Notes: generated from the letters alone by a model not told the origin. DNA of 64,000 nt from Chryseobacterium sp. (GCF_019236175.1 NZ_JAFAJM010000006.1:182158-246157), one strand, 5' to 3'; shown: positions 33,039 to 41,886, counted from the first letter of the stretch. Numbers and translations: made by a program.

Positions 33039-35567
33039 ATGATGTTAAATTATAATTCTAAACACAATTTTTTATTTTTTTTCCTGACTGCCACCAGTTT
33101 TATGTGGGCTCAGAACAAGGCCAGTGGTAAAATTGTTGATGAAAAAAACAACAAAGAACTTAGTAAAGTTGATATCTTTATCAACAATGACAAAACACCT
33201 GCATTAACGACAACTTCCGGGAATTTCAGTATTCAGTCTGACAGTATTATCTATAAATTGAAATTTTCCAAAAAAAATTATACTCCGGAAACGCTTGATA
33301 TTACTGCTGAAACTGCTGACAATATTTTCGTACAGCTTTCACAGGCAAAGGTGAGCAATATCCAGGAAATTGTCATCAGTACTTCCAAACCCAAATACAA
33401 AAACAAAAAAGAAAACCCGGCTTATGCTATTATGCAAAAAGTATGGGACCGTAAAAGAAATAACGGATTAGAAAAATTTGATACTTACTCGTATAAAGAA
33501 TACGAAAAGACACAATTTGATCTTAACAACATAGACAGTACGTTTATGAAGAAAAAGATCTTCAAAAAGCTTGATTTTATTTTCGATTATGCAGACTCCA
33601 CCGCCAGCGGAAGACTGGGGCTTCCTATATTCCTGAATGAGGCAGTATATGAAAATTACGGAAGAAACAAACCGGACAAAGACAGCAAGAGAACATTGGT
33701 AGCCCAAAAAACATCAGGCTTTCAGGACAATCAGGTGATTACCGTTTCTGCCAAAAACCTGTACAGGGATATCAATATATACGACAATACCCTTAATTAT
33801 TTTGATATCGGCTTCCAGAGCCCCGTAGGATCCGATGGATTCAGTACTTACGACTACAGTCTTGTAGACACTATTGCTATTCACGGAGAGAAAGCTTTTC
33901 ATATCAGATATCAGCCTAAAAGAAAAGATGTTCTGGCATTTCAGGGAAACCTTTACATTGATACTGATACTTATGCTGTTATAGGAGCAACTTTAAAATC
34001 AACACAAAAAATCAATGTGAATTTCGTTAATAGCGTTTCTACTCAACTTGAGTATGATAATCCTGATGAAAACACATTCCTTCCCAAAAAGCTTGTTACG
34101 GAATTTGAAATAAGCCCTTTTTCAAAAAAGAAGGGCTCTAAAAGTATTATTGCTAAAAGATCAGTAGATTACTCCGATTATCAATTCAATAAACCTTTAG
34201 ATCCGAAAGTTTTCAAAAGAAAAGAAGAAGAATACGAAGACAAGTTTGTTGAAAAAGATGAAGCTTACTGGACCAAAGCCAGACCTGATACATTGTCCAA
34301 ATCCGAACAGGGAGTATACAATATGCTTGATAAGCTGCAACAGACTCCCAAATTCAACAGAATGGTAAAGTTGTTTGAAACCCTGGGATCACGCCACTAT
34401 AATGCCTTTAGAGGATTTGATTTCGGGCCCATTTTTTCAATATACGGAAGAAATAAAGTAGAAGGAGACAGAATAAGACTGGGAGGAAGAACTTATTTTG
34501 GGCTGAACGATATGTGGAGGGTTCAGTTTTATACTGCCTACGGATTCAAAGATCAACAGATAAAATATGGCCTTGAAGCCAGATATATGTTCAATAAGCT
34601 CAACCGGTTTATGGTTGGAGCCGGAACAAGCAGAGATATTCTCCAGCTTGGAGGCGCATTAACCAGCGGAGACGGAGTGACAACCAGAGCTCAGTCTGCA
34701 TCAACATTTTTTGCAAGAGGAGACAATAATTCTTTAAGCTCAGTTAATCAAACTAAGGTATTTGTAGCTATTGAACCCTGGAAAAACGTGCAATTAAGGC
34801 TAGACGGGGTAATGCAAAGTATTAAATCTGCTAATCTTGAGCTTTTTAACCTTATGTATTATAAGGATGGAAACTTAAGAAAAACGGTCAATGATTCTCA
34901 TATTACATTCAGTATTATTGCAAAACCCGGCGCACGATTCTCTCAGACCGGAATAGACAGATACCAGGCTAAAAACCTGGCTCCTACTATTGTATTGAGG
35001 TACACGAGAGGCATTGAAGGCCTCTTCAATGCTGACTTTAATTATGACAAACTTCAGTTTATGCTTTCCAAACCATTCCTCATCGGAACACTAGGAAAAA
35101 CGATTGTGAATATTGAAGCCGGAAAAAACTTCAACACCGTTCCTTTGGCATTACAGAATATAATCCCCGCCAACCTTTCATACGGGCTCGTTCCTAATAC
35201 CTTTGCACAGCTTAATTATTATGAGTTTGTAGCAGACACTTATGCAACGCTTAACCTTGAACATCATTTTAACGGGAAAATACTTTCTTACATCCCATTG
35301 ATCAAAAAACTGAAACTTAGAGAAGTAGCTTTCATCAGAGGTGCCTATGGAACTTTAAGTGACGCCTCCAAAGCCATCAATGTTGAAGGATTTAAATATT
35401 CTGCACCAAGCGATCATATTTACTATGAATACGGATTCGGTATTGAAAATATTGGATTCGGAAATATCAGACTTTTCAGAGTGGACTTCAACTGGAGAGG
35501 AAATTATTTGGACAGACCGGGAATATCAAAATTCGGGGTTAAAGCAGGAATACAGGTAGGATTCTAA
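33039..35567 (+). CDS. DUF5686 outer-membrane protein with carboxypeptidase-regulatory-like domain
   Basis: A protein of about 842 residues with a signal peptide (FLFFFLTATSFMWAQ), then a CarboxypepD_reg-like beta-sandwich (ASGKIVDEKNNKELSKVDIF) and a long DUF5686 region that looks like an outer-membrane barrel. Repeated amphipathic strands run through residues 450-840, ending FGVKAGIQVGF with the terminal Phe usual for barrel proteins. The function is unknown. ATG 33039 is preferred over the upstream TTG at 33027; ATG 33042 is equally possible. It ends in a strong bidirectional hairpin. Confidence 0.87.
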   Translation: MMLNYNSKHNFLFFFLTATSFMWAQNKASGKIVDEKNNKELSKVDIFINNDKTPALTTTSGNFSIQSDSIIYKLKFSKKNYTPETLDITAETADNIFVQLSQAKVSNIQEIVISTSKPKYKNKKENPAYAIMQKVWDRKRNNGLEKFDTYSYKEYEKTQFDLNNIDSTFMKKKIFKKLDFIFDYADSTASGRLGLPIFLNEAVYENYGRNKPDKDSKRTLVAQKTSGFQDNQVITVSAKNLYRDINIYDNTLNYFDIGFQSPVGSDGFSTYDYSLVDTIAIHGEKAFHIRYQPKRKDVLAFQGNLYIDTDTYAVIGATLKSTQKINVNFVNSVSTQLEYDNPDENTFLPKKLVTEFEISPFSKKKGSKSIIAKRSVDYSDYQFNKPLDPKVFKRKEEEYEDKFVEKDEAYWTKARPDTLSKSEQGVYNMLDKLQQTPKFNRMVKLFETLGSRHYNAFRGFDFGPIFSIYGRNKVEGDRIRLGGRTYFGLNDMWRVQFYTAYGFKDQQIKYGLEARYMFNKLNRFMVGAGTSRDILQLGGALTSGDGVTTRAQSASTFFARGDNNSLSSVNQTKVFVAIEPWKNVQLRLDGVMQSIKSANLELFNLMYYKDGNLRKTVNDSHITFSIIAKPGARFSQTGIDRYQAKNLAPTIVLRYTRGIEGLFNADFNYDKLQFMLSKPFLIGTLGKTIVNIEAGKNFNTVPLALQNIIPANLSYGLVPNTFAQLNYYEFVADTYATLNLEHHFNGKILSYIPLIKKLKLREVAFIRGAYGTLSDASKAINVEGFKYSAPSDHIYYEYGFGIENIGFGNIRLFRVDFNWRGNYLDRPGISKFGVKAGIQVGF

Positions 35568-35582
35568 TAGATATACAATAAA

Positions 35583-35613
35583 AAGCCGGACATTATGATA
35601 ATGTCCGGCTTTT
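35583..35613. terminator. Bidirectional terminator
   Basis: AGCCGGACATT and AATGTCCGGCT form an 11-bp perfect stem with A- and T-runs on both flanks, between the convergent DUF5686 and T9SS-cargo genes. Confidence 0.9.
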
Positions 35614-35619
35614 TATTTC

Positions 35620-36837
35620 TTATTTCTTAATCAGTTTCGTTGATTGCACATCCTTATCTGACTGAAGACGTAAATAATATACTCCCGCAGACAAAGACCG
35701 GATATCGATAAAACCATTCTCCTGTATAGCTCCTGAAGCCGCTATTTTTCCGGCTTCGTCCGTTATGTTATAGGTCTTATATTGTTGATTCCTTACATAT
35801 ACATAATCCGCAGCCGGGTTAGGATATACTTCTGCACGACGATCCTTTGCAATTAAATCCTCCTTTACCGCCAAATTAGACGGAGTGGCAAGCCATACTA
35901 CTGAATTCACCAGAAGAGGTCTGTGATTTCCGTTGGCATCTGCCGCATATCCGTTATACAATGTATCATTGGGGTCACCTGTACCATCATCCGGCACAGA
36001 GCTGTCACCCAACACACATACCTTGCCATTACCATAGGTTGCTGTTGCAAACATTACATTTGTCGTTCCCGTATTGGAAGAACCTGTAGTAAATACAAGT
36101 CCCTGTACAGACGAATTAGCACTTCTATTTAAGGTCATCGTTGCTCCGTTAGAAAATTTCATTTGTGTAGGATTCCCCTGAGGACCTGATAAAATTGTTG
36201 GATTTGTATTTACCGGGGCAAAATTAGAAGTAGACGGAGACACATTATTCAGATCAATAGAAATTCCGAAAGGATTTGAAATCACTCCATTTGATGTAAA
36301 AAAATCATTCCAGATCGCCGGAGAGTCCCATCCGTCATTATTTCTGTCACTCTGGTTATGATCCGAAATCATAAAAAGCCCCCCGCCATTGGAAACAAAA
36401 TTCAGCATAGCGGTTTTTTCTGAAGCCGTAAATTTAATATTAGGCTCATCGATAATAAATACTTTATAATTTGATAAATCCTGCGGGTTGGATGAGTTTC
36501 CATAGGTGATACTTCCGTTATAGGGAAGTGTTTCCACCACATAACCTTGTCGGACCAAATCAATTCCCCAGTAACTCAAAGCTCCCTGCCAATAGGTTTC
36601 CGGAGTAGCTGCATTAATTGAGCTTTGTGCCGGAGTCGGAATTCTTTGCGGATTAGATTGTGTACCTGTAGTGGCGACCCCTGTAGATGAAAAATAAAGA
36701 TTATGAACGTCTGCATCTATAACCCAGTCTGCATTTCCTGCACTTTCTGCCTTTGTAGCATCAAATAATATTTTAGTCTGCGCCTGCCAGCTTACAGAAG
36801 CCAGCAGCCCCAGCATCAGTAAAATTTTTCCTTTCAT
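35620..36837 (-). CDS. Secreted protein with T9SS type A sorting domain
   Basis: A 405-residue protein with a signal peptide (ILLMLGLLASVSWQAQ). The N-terminal 300 residues look like a DUF4350/glutamine-amidotransferase-like flavodoxin-type fold: ILFDATKAE, YKVFIIDEPN, FVSNGGGLFMISDHNQ, then GNGKVCVLGDSSVPDD. The last 75 residues are a type IX sorting domain (AEVYPNPAADYVYVRN, LSAGVYYLRL, STKLIKK). It should be exported by T9SS to the cell surface or medium. The enzymatic role, if any, is unknown. ATG 36837 is used rather than the in-frame TTG at 36843. Confidence 0.85.
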   Translation of the reverse strand: MKGKILLMLGLLASVSWQAQTKILFDATKAESAGNADWVIDADVHNLYFSSTGVATTGTQSNPQRIPTPAQSSINAATPETYWQGALSYWGIDLVRQGYVVETLPYNGSITYGNSSNPQDLSNYKVFIIDEPNIKFTASEKTAMLNFVSNGGGLFMISDHNQSDRNNDGWDSPAIWNDFFTSNGVISNPFGISIDLNNVSPSTSNFAPVNTNPTILSGPQGNPTQMKFSNGATMTLNRSANSSVQGLVFTTGSSNTGTTNVMFATATYGNGKVCVLGDSSVPDDGTGDPNDTLYNGYAADANGNHRPLLVNSVVWLATPSNLAVKEDLIAKDRRAEVYPNPAADYVYVRNQQYKTYNITDEAGKIAASGAIQENGFIDIRSLSAGVYYLRLQSDKDVQSTKLIKK

Positions 36838-36861
36838 GTTCAAGTTATTTAAAATGGGCTA

Positions 36862-36869
36862 CAAAATTA
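36862..36869 (-). promoter_or_regulatory. -7 box of the T9SS-cargo gene
   Basis: TAATTTTG on the minus strand, 24 nt before the ATG. It is a perfect match to TAnnTTTG. Confidence 0.6.
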
Positions 36870-36913
36870 CCACTTTGAAATTCACCACCATTTAAAAAAA
36901 TTAAAATATAATT

Positions 36914-36947
36914 AAAAATAAAAACCGCAGTCTCAGCGAAACTACGG
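36914..36947 (-). terminator. Terminator of the six-cysteine peptide gene
   Basis: On the minus strand CCGTAGTTTC, loop GCT, GAGACTGCGG (10-bp stem with two wobble pairs), followed by a T-rich tract. It lies 64 nt beyond the peptide stop codon. Confidence 0.75.
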
Positions 36948-37010
36948 CTATTAAATTTTATCTAAGTACCGGAATCAGCAACCTCGGTAATCTTATTATC
37001 AATATCTCGT

Positions 37011-37181
37011 CTAAAGGCAATCTGACAGCGAACATGGTTCCGAAAGCATACAGTGCGACTGCTCCCACGGGCTCCATCTGCACCATTGATCACATGACTG
37101 GAACATGGAAGGGCAGCTTGCTGCTACTCCGCCAATAATATTTTTCAAACTCGATTTGGTTAGTTTTCTTAAATTTTTCAT
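37011..37181 (-). CDS. GG-leader 'bacteriocin-like' peptide with six cysteines
   Basis: A 56-residue peptide. Its leader MKNLRKLTKSSLKNIIGG ends in a double glycine (residues 17-18), the cleavage site used by C39-peptidase ABC exporters. The leader closely resembles those of the small bacteriocin-like proteins frequent in Chryseobacterium. The predicted core has 38 residues with six Cys (23, 30, 34, 44, 50, 55) and three Trp, and is nearly free of Lys. That suggests three disulfides or a modified peptide. It has its own -7 box and terminator. No exporter, immunity or modification gene lies nearby. Activity is unknown. Confidence 0.75.
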   Translation of the reverse strand: MKNLRKLTKSSLKNIIGGVAASCPSMFQSCDQWCRWSPWEQSHCMLSEPCSLSDCL

Positions 37182-37255
37182 AGTTATTTTGTTTATTATA
37201 TAGCCTAGCCTATATGCTTTTCGGCATTCACAATTGATTAGGGATTGGTTGTTAG

Positions 37256-37263
37256 CAAATATA
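37256..37263 (-). promoter_or_regulatory. -7 box of the six-cysteine peptide gene
   Basis: TATATTTG on the minus strand, a perfect TAnnTTTG, 74 nt before the peptide ATG. Confidence 0.65.
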
Positions 37264-37277
37264 TAAATATTTCACTC

Positions 37278-37311
37278 ATAATGGTATATATATAAGAATA
37301 TTTACCATTAT
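37278..37311. repeat. Inverted repeat upstream of the peptide promoter
   Basis: ATAATGGTA and TACCATTAT, perfect 9-bp arms separated by 16 bp, lie just upstream of the -7 box and would straddle the -33 region. They may be a regulator-binding site. Confidence 0.55.
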
Positions 37312-37325
37312 ATAGACAAACAAAA

Positions 37326-37353
37326 AAGCCTCAGCAAATGCTGAGGCTTTAAT
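37326..37353 (-). terminator. Terminator after rpmA
   Basis: AAGCCTCAGC and GCTGAGGCTT form a 10-bp stem with a short loop, with T-runs on both strands. Confidence 0.85.
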
Positions 37354-37373
37354 TTTTATAAAACGCTTAAAAA

Positions 37374-37631
37374 TTATGCGTTTGGTTCTACAGATACGAA
37401 AGATCTGTTGTTTGCTTTCTTTCTGAAAACTACTTTACCGTCTACTAATGCAAACAAAGTGTGATCTTTACCGATTCCCACGTTATCACCTGGGTGGTGT
37501 TGAGTACCTCTTTGTCTAACAATAATATTTCCGGCAATAGCTTCTTGTCCTCCGAAAATCTTCACACCTAATCTTTTAGAGTGAGACTCTCTACCGTTCT
37601 TGGAACTACCGACTCCTTTCTTGTGTGCCAT
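37374..37631 (-). CDS. rpmA: 50S ribosomal protein L27
   Basis: An 85-residue ribosomal protein near the peptidyl-transferase centre. The sequence begins [21 protein letters not shown] and contains [20 protein letters not shown] (split), the L27 signature. The N-terminus lacks the cleavable extension found in Firmicutes. It lies 18 bp downstream of rplU. Confidence 0.98.
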   Translation of the reverse strand: MAHKKGVGSSKNGRESHSKRLGVKIFGGQEAIAGNIIVRQRGTQHHPGDNVGIGKDHTLFALVDGKVVFRKKANNRSFVSVEPNA

Positions 37632-37649
37632 TTTATTAGTGGATTATTA

Positions 37650-38225
37650 TTACTTATTAAGTGCTTTAAATTGATCAATATTCTTAACGATAGCAGCATC
37701 TACTTCTTCGTGAGTAAGGATCTTTTTCTCTAATTCAACTTTAACTGCTTTACCTAAAGTAATTAAAGTTTCTCTGTTTTCTTTAGACTGAGACAAGTTG
37801 TTTTTCTTTAAGTGATAGTTCAGCTCGTGATCTTCACTAAAGTTAACAGTTGCGTTGTCTGAAAGAACTTCAGCTTTCACAGTTTCTTTTTTAGCAGCTT
37901 TTTTAGCTCCACCTTCAAAACCAGTAATACCAGTGATTACGATTTGAGTTAAAGATTGTCTGTGACCATTTTTTACTTTGTAACCTTTTCTTCTTTTCTT
38001 TTTGAAAACGATTACTTTATCAGCTTTTACATGGTCAAGGATCTCTGCTTCCACAGTGATACCGCTTACAGCTGGGGCGCCTACAGTGATTGCACCGTTT
38101 ACAGTAAGAAGAACTTTATCGAAAGAAACTTTCCCTCCTTTGTCTCCTTTTAAACGGTTTACAAACAACTTCTGGTCTTGCTCAACTTTGTATTGAAGCC
38201 CTGCTATTTCTACAATTGCAAACAT
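37650..38225 (-). CDS. rplU: 50S ribosomal protein L21 with C-terminal extension
   Basis: L21 binds 23S rRNA. Residues 1-103 are the normal L21 domain (FAIVEIAGLQYKVEQDQKLF, KKKRRKGYKVKNGHRQSLT). About 88 extra residues follow, Lys/Glu-rich and helical (VEVDAAIV-type helix TLGKAVKVELEKKILTHEEV), giving 191 residues. This extension occurs in other Flavobacteriia; its role is unknown. A -7 box TATATTTG lies upstream. Confidence 0.97.
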   Translation of the reverse strand: MFAIVEIAGLQYKVEQDQKLFVNRLKGDKGGKVSFDKVLLTVNGAITVGAPAVSGITVEAEILDHVKADKVIVFKKKRRKGYKVKNGHRQSLTQIVITGITGFEGGAKKAAKKETVKAEVLSDNATVNFSEDHELNYHLKKNNLSQSKENRETLITLGKAVKVELEKKILTHEEVDAAIVKNIDQFKALNK

Positions 38226-38256
38226 TGTTTATAAAATTTTTAGTTATTTCGAGGTG

Positions 38257-38264
38257 CAAATATA
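38257..38264 (-). promoter_or_regulatory. -7 box of the rplU-rpmA operon
   Basis: TATATTTG on the minus strand, 31 nt before the rplU ATG. The following CACC matches the start of the tRNA-Asn leaders. Confidence 0.7.
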
Positions 38265-38410
38265 CAAATAAAATTCTAAACTGCTTACAATCAAAGCAAT
38301 GTTTTTTTTACAAATATTCTATTCACTATGTTTTGAATAATTTTTAACAATAAAGTATTCACATATAAGAGATAATTTCATACCTTCGTTTAACCAAAAC
38401 TAATATTTTT

Positions 38411-39298
38411 ATGAAAAGAACATTTAATTTCTGCTTTTTAGCAGGTATTATCGCTGTTTCCTCACTCACATCGTGCAGCGATGACAAAATGGAAGACACT
38501 GTACTTCCTCAACAAGAGGCGTCAAGTGCAAAACTGGATCAGCCAAGCGCCCTTGAAAAAGCATGCTATTATGTGGATAACAACTGGAGTTCATCATCTG
38601 TTCTGATGACCGGGCTTCAAAATTCCGCAGATACCAGCTTTATGAATGGCCAGATGACTCAAATTGCCAGCATGTGGGGAAGAAGCAACCCAACTCTTAG
38701 ATTTGTAAACGATCCTTCCAACTTCAATTCGACGTACAACGCCATTTCTTACTCCACAGGAAAGATTTATTATGGCTATGCCATCTATTATGATGCAAAA
38801 GCAAAAGGTGGAGATATTGTCAACGCTATGATCCTTGCTCATGAGTACGGTCATCAGTTACAATATATCTTCGGACTTCCAACAGTCAATGAAAATACCG
38901 CCAGACCTAATGAACTGGAAGCAGACGGTTTTGCAGGATATTACTTGAGAAGACCAAACGGTTACAATAAAACCAACTTCAGCGAAATTGCAGCAGCTTA
39001 CGAATTCGCACAAAGCATCGGTGATTACCAGACAACCAGCCCGGGACACCACGGAACCCCTGCACAAAGAAGATCTGCAGTGCGTTTAGGATTCCTTTTA
39101 GGTCAATATGATCTTAATGCCGCTAATTTCGACTATAACTTCTTCTATTACTATCAGGGAGTTTTAAACGGAACTTACAAGATGGCTAAGAATACGGTAA
39201 GCCCTGAAATTGATGCTTACATGAGCCAGTATATCGATGAGCTTAGAAAAATTCAGACAGGAGAAATTTCTGCTGAAGAGTTCAAGCAGTTAAAATAA
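38411..39298 (+). CDS. Lipoprotein zinc metallopeptidase-like protein
   Basis: A 295-residue lipoprotein (lipobox LTSC, Cys22). It has a gluzincin-like HEYGH zinc motif in ILAHEYGHQLQYIFG, with a downstream Glu in NELEADGFAGYYLRR as likely third ligand. This resembles the neutral zinc metallopeptidase family (YpfJ type) without clear overall identity. The C-terminal 80 residues are helical. It should sit on the periplasmic or outer face of a membrane. It is monocistronic, with a TACCTTCG box at 38381-38388 and a terminator downstream. Confidence 0.78.
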   Translation: MKRTFNFCFLAGIIAVSSLTSCSDDKMEDTVLPQQEASSAKLDQPSALEKACYYVDNNWSSSSVLMTGLQNSADTSFMNGQMTQIASMWGRSNPTLRFVNDPSNFNSTYNAISYSTGKIYYGYAIYYDAKAKGGDIVNAMILAHEYGHQLQYIFGLPTVNENTARPNELEADGFAGYYLRRPNGYNKTNFSEIAAAYEFAQSIGDYQTTSPGHHGTPAQRRSAVRLGFLLGQYDLNAANFDYNFFYYYQGVLNGTYKMAKNTVSPEIDAYMSQYIDELRKIQTGEISAEEFKQLK

Positions 39299-39330
39299 CA
39301 CAACATTCATTTTTAGCATATTTAATAAAG

Positions 39331-39360
39331 GAGGCAGACAATTTTGTTTGCCTCTTTTTA
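39331..39360 (+). terminator. Terminator after the metallopeptidase gene
   Basis: GAGGCAGAC and GTTTGCCTC form a stem with one mismatch, followed by T5. Confidence 0.75.
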
Positions 39361-39412
39361 TGCCCTTGAAAAATAGCAGAAGTTTATTTACTTTTGAACC
39401 ATAACTTCTACA

Positions 39413-40501
39413 ATGAAAAGAGATCTCTATATTGATTTTGCTAAAGGGCTGGCAACCCTTTCCATCGTATTCATCCACACCGCCTTCTGGTCAGGACAGT
39501 TTTATATTCCGGCCGAAGTAAGGGTATTTTCTCTTGTTTTTGATGTGGCTTTGTTTTATGCATTAAGCGGAATTACTTCCGGAGCCCATATTGAAAAAAC
39601 CTTTTACAGACTTCTGAAACTACAGATCACTTATATGATTTTTGTAACGTTTTTGTTTTTTCTGGATTATTTCTTTAAAATATTTGGACTGACATTCTTC
39701 TCTATGGAGTGGCTTCAGAACTTCTACTCAACATTCGGATCAAAATATTCAGCCACAAACATTTCTGCTGTCCCGCAATGGGAAAATCTCGGTAACTGGT
39801 ATTTGCATCAATATACCAATGCCGATACATTTCCGGTAGTTATGGGAAGTTTCTGGTATCTTAAAGTCTATTTTATTCTGACTGTATTCGGGGTATTAAT
39901 TTTAAGATTCTTTCCCAAACATATCAACTGGTTCATCGGTCTTTGTATAAGTTTAACTTTATTATTCAACATTTTCCCTGAATATTACCCCGCAGGACAA
40001 GTGGGTTATGTAGCGTTTTACCTTGCTGTATTTTTAATCGGGAACAGGATGCGCGGAAAAAAGATTCCCGGTAAAATCATTCCGGCTATCTATACTTTCA
40101 TTGCCGGAGCCCTGATCTGGATGTTCTGGTATTACGGATCCGATATTTTTTACAAAATTAATAAGAATAAATTCCCGCCGAAAATTCCTTATATTATATG
40201 GGCCCTGTTTTCGCTGGCCACTTTATTTACACTTTACAACAGGTTAAAAATCACAAAGGAGAACTTCATTACTTATATAGGCAGAAATGCTATTTTTTTC
40301 TACTTCGCTCAGGGAATAAGTTCTTCGCTGGTCTATTTTCTGGTCGTCCCTTTAAAAGAAAATATGCCCTGGTGGATTCTGATGATCATGATCTACAGCA
40401 TCAATATTATGCTGGCTTTCATTATTTCAGCTGCCTTAAAAAAAGTGGATACTGCAGGATGGAACATTTTGGAATTCCTAAGAAGAAAGACAGCCTCTTA
40501 G
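39413..40501 (+). CDS. Membrane acyltransferase (acyltransferase 3 family)
   Basis: A 362-residue polytopic inner-membrane protein. The family start is RDLYIDFAKGLATLSIVFIHT (split), where the conserved His of acyltransferase-3 proteins is in IVFIHTAF. About ten membrane helices follow. Members transfer acetyl or succinyl groups to extracellular glycans or lipids. No sugar or LPS genes are adjacent, so the acceptor is unknown. Confidence 0.85.
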   Translation: MKRDLYIDFAKGLATLSIVFIHTAFWSGQFYIPAEVRVFSLVFDVALFYALSGITSGAHIEKTFYRLLKLQITYMIFVTFLFFLDYFFKIFGLTFFSMEWLQNFYSTFGSKYSATNISAVPQWENLGNWYLHQYTNADTFPVVMGSFWYLKVYFILTVFGVLILRFFPKHINWFIGLCISLTLLFNIFPEYYPAGQVGYVAFYLAVFLIGNRMRGKKIPGKIIPAIYTFIAGALIWMFWYYGSDIFYKINKNKFPPKIPYIIWALFSLATLFTLYNRLKITKENFITYIGRNAIFFYFAQGISSSLVYFLVVPLKENMPWWILMIMIYSINIMLAFIISAALKKVDTAGWNILEFLRRKTAS

Positions 40502-40575
40502 CACTTTAACAGTTAATTTGAAATAAAATCATCTTTCTTTTCTCAATTTGTTTTAATTTTACAAAAATTTATAAC

Positions 40576-41154
40576 ATGTTTAAGTTGAAACTTCCCACTG
40601 ATCCCAGGTGGGCAAATATTGCAGAAGGAAACATTGAAGAAATTTTGACGGACCATGCATGGTGTGAACAAAAGGCAGCGACTAACGCAATTACTTTGAT
40701 TACTATGCTTCCGGAATATCCGGAAATGGTAACAGAACTTCTTGCTATCGCACAGGAAGAACTTGAGCATTTCAATCAGGTGCATGAGATCATCAAGAAA
40801 AGAGGATATACTTTCGGAAGAGCCAGAAAAGATGATTATGTCAACCAGCTAGCAAAATTCATTATTCAGGGAAGCAGAGAAGACCTGATTATAGACAAAA
40901 TGCTTTTTGCCGCCATGATTGAAGCCAGAAGCTGCGAAAGATTTAAAGTGCTTACTGAAAACATAAAAGACGAAGAACTTAAAGTTTTCTACAAGGAACT
41001 CATGATTTCCGAAGCCAACCACTATACGACTTTCATCGGGTTTGCAAGGCAGCTCGGAGAGACCGAAGCCGTTAACAAACGTTGGGAAGAATGGCTGGAA
41101 TATGAAGCAGAAATTATTAAATCCTTTGGTAATAAAGAAACCATACACGGTTAA
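40576..41154 (+). CDS. miaE: tRNA 2-methylthio-N6-isopentenyladenosine hydroxylase MiaE
   Basis: A diiron monooxygenase of 192 residues that hydroxylates the isopentenyl group of ms2i6A37 to give ms2io6A37, downstream of MiaA and MiaB. Ferritin-like iron ligands are visible: EELEHFNQV, IEARSCERF and SEANHYTTF. The substrate is made by the product of miaB at 12543 in the same window. It lies 24 bp before the DUF502 gene. Confidence 0.93.
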   Translation: MFKLKLPTDPRWANIAEGNIEEILTDHAWCEQKAATNAITLITMLPEYPEMVTELLAIAQEELEHFNQVHEIIKKRGYTFGRARKDDYVNQLAKFIIQGSREDLIIDKMLFAAMIEARSCERFKVLTENIKDEELKVFYKELMISEANHYTTFIGFARQLGETEAVNKRWEEWLEYEAEIIKSFGNKETIHG

Positions 41155-41178
41155 AATATAAACAGTAAAGAGTATCCA

Positions 41179-41796
41179 TTGAAGAAACCAAGCTTTGAAA
41201 ATATAGCCAATCTGTTTCTGAAAAATTTTTTTCAGGGATTACTGATTATTGGTCCTATCGGGCTTACCATTTTTGTGATCTGGTATATTGTCAGCGCTAT
41301 TGACAATCTGATCCCAGCTCTTGCCCACCAGATTCCGGGCCTTGTTTTCGTTTCAATTATACTATTTACAGCTATTTTAGGGTATCTTGGAAATAAGTTT
41401 GTGGTTGGAAGATTCTTTTTTGACACCATGGACAGCCTACTGGAAAAAACTCCGGGAGTCAAACATATTTATACTCCTACCAAAGACGTGATGTCTTCAT
41501 TTGTGGGTGACAAGAAAAAATTCAACGATCCTGTATGGGTAAAAACCAACGAAAATCCTGAAATATGGAGAATTGGCTTTTTAACCCAAAAAGAAATGTC
41601 AGACGTTGATAAACATAACTATGTTGCGGTATACCTGCCCCATTCGTACGCGATTTCAGGCTGGGTGATTGTGACTGAAGAAAAAAACATCAAACCCGTA
41701 GTGGGAATGACTGCAGCTTCAGCTATGAAATTTGCAGTAAGCGGCGGTGTTGCCGGATTTCATTCTGATGAAAATATATTTAAAGCTCCGGAATAA
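41179..41796 (+). CDS. DUF502 membrane protein
   Basis: A 205-residue protein with two N-terminal membrane helices (FFQGLLIIGPIGLTIFVIWY and LVFVSIILFTAILGYLGN) and a soluble C-terminal part. The family signature TPGVKHIYTPTKDVMSSFVG is present. The only reasonable start is TTG at 41179; no ATG lies near the conserved N-terminus. It probably shares a transcript with miaE. The function is unknown. Confidence 0.88.
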   Translation: MKKPSFENIANLFLKNFFQGLLIIGPIGLTIFVIWYIVSAIDNLIPALAHQIPGLVFVSIILFTAILGYLGNKFVVGRFFFDTMDSLLEKTPGVKHIYTPTKDVMSSFVGDKKKFNDPVWVKTNENPEIWRIGFLTQKEMSDVDKHNYVAVYLPHSYAISGWVIVTEEKNIKPVVGMTAASAMKFAVSGGVAGFHSDENIFKAPE

Positions 41797-41828
41797 CCCC
41801 TATTCCACTTTAGATGTACATTGATGAA

Positions 41829-41847
41829 TTTGAAAATTATTTTCAAA
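41829..41847. promoter_or_regulatory. Palindrome in the tnaA leader
   Basis: TTTGAAAATTATTTTCAAA, 9-bp perfect arms with one central base, lies 39 bp before the tnaA ATG. It is a candidate regulator site or an mRNA hairpin. Confidence 0.5.
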
Positions 41848-41886
41848 GAAATTTTCTTTACACACAATTTAAAAACATACCAACCC

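Noticed and set aside
41821..41886. 22-codon in-frame extension of tnaA, considered as a tnaC-like leader peptide
   Set aside because: It has no stop before tnaA and no Trp codon, and it matches nothing in the family; the conserved start is ATG 41887.
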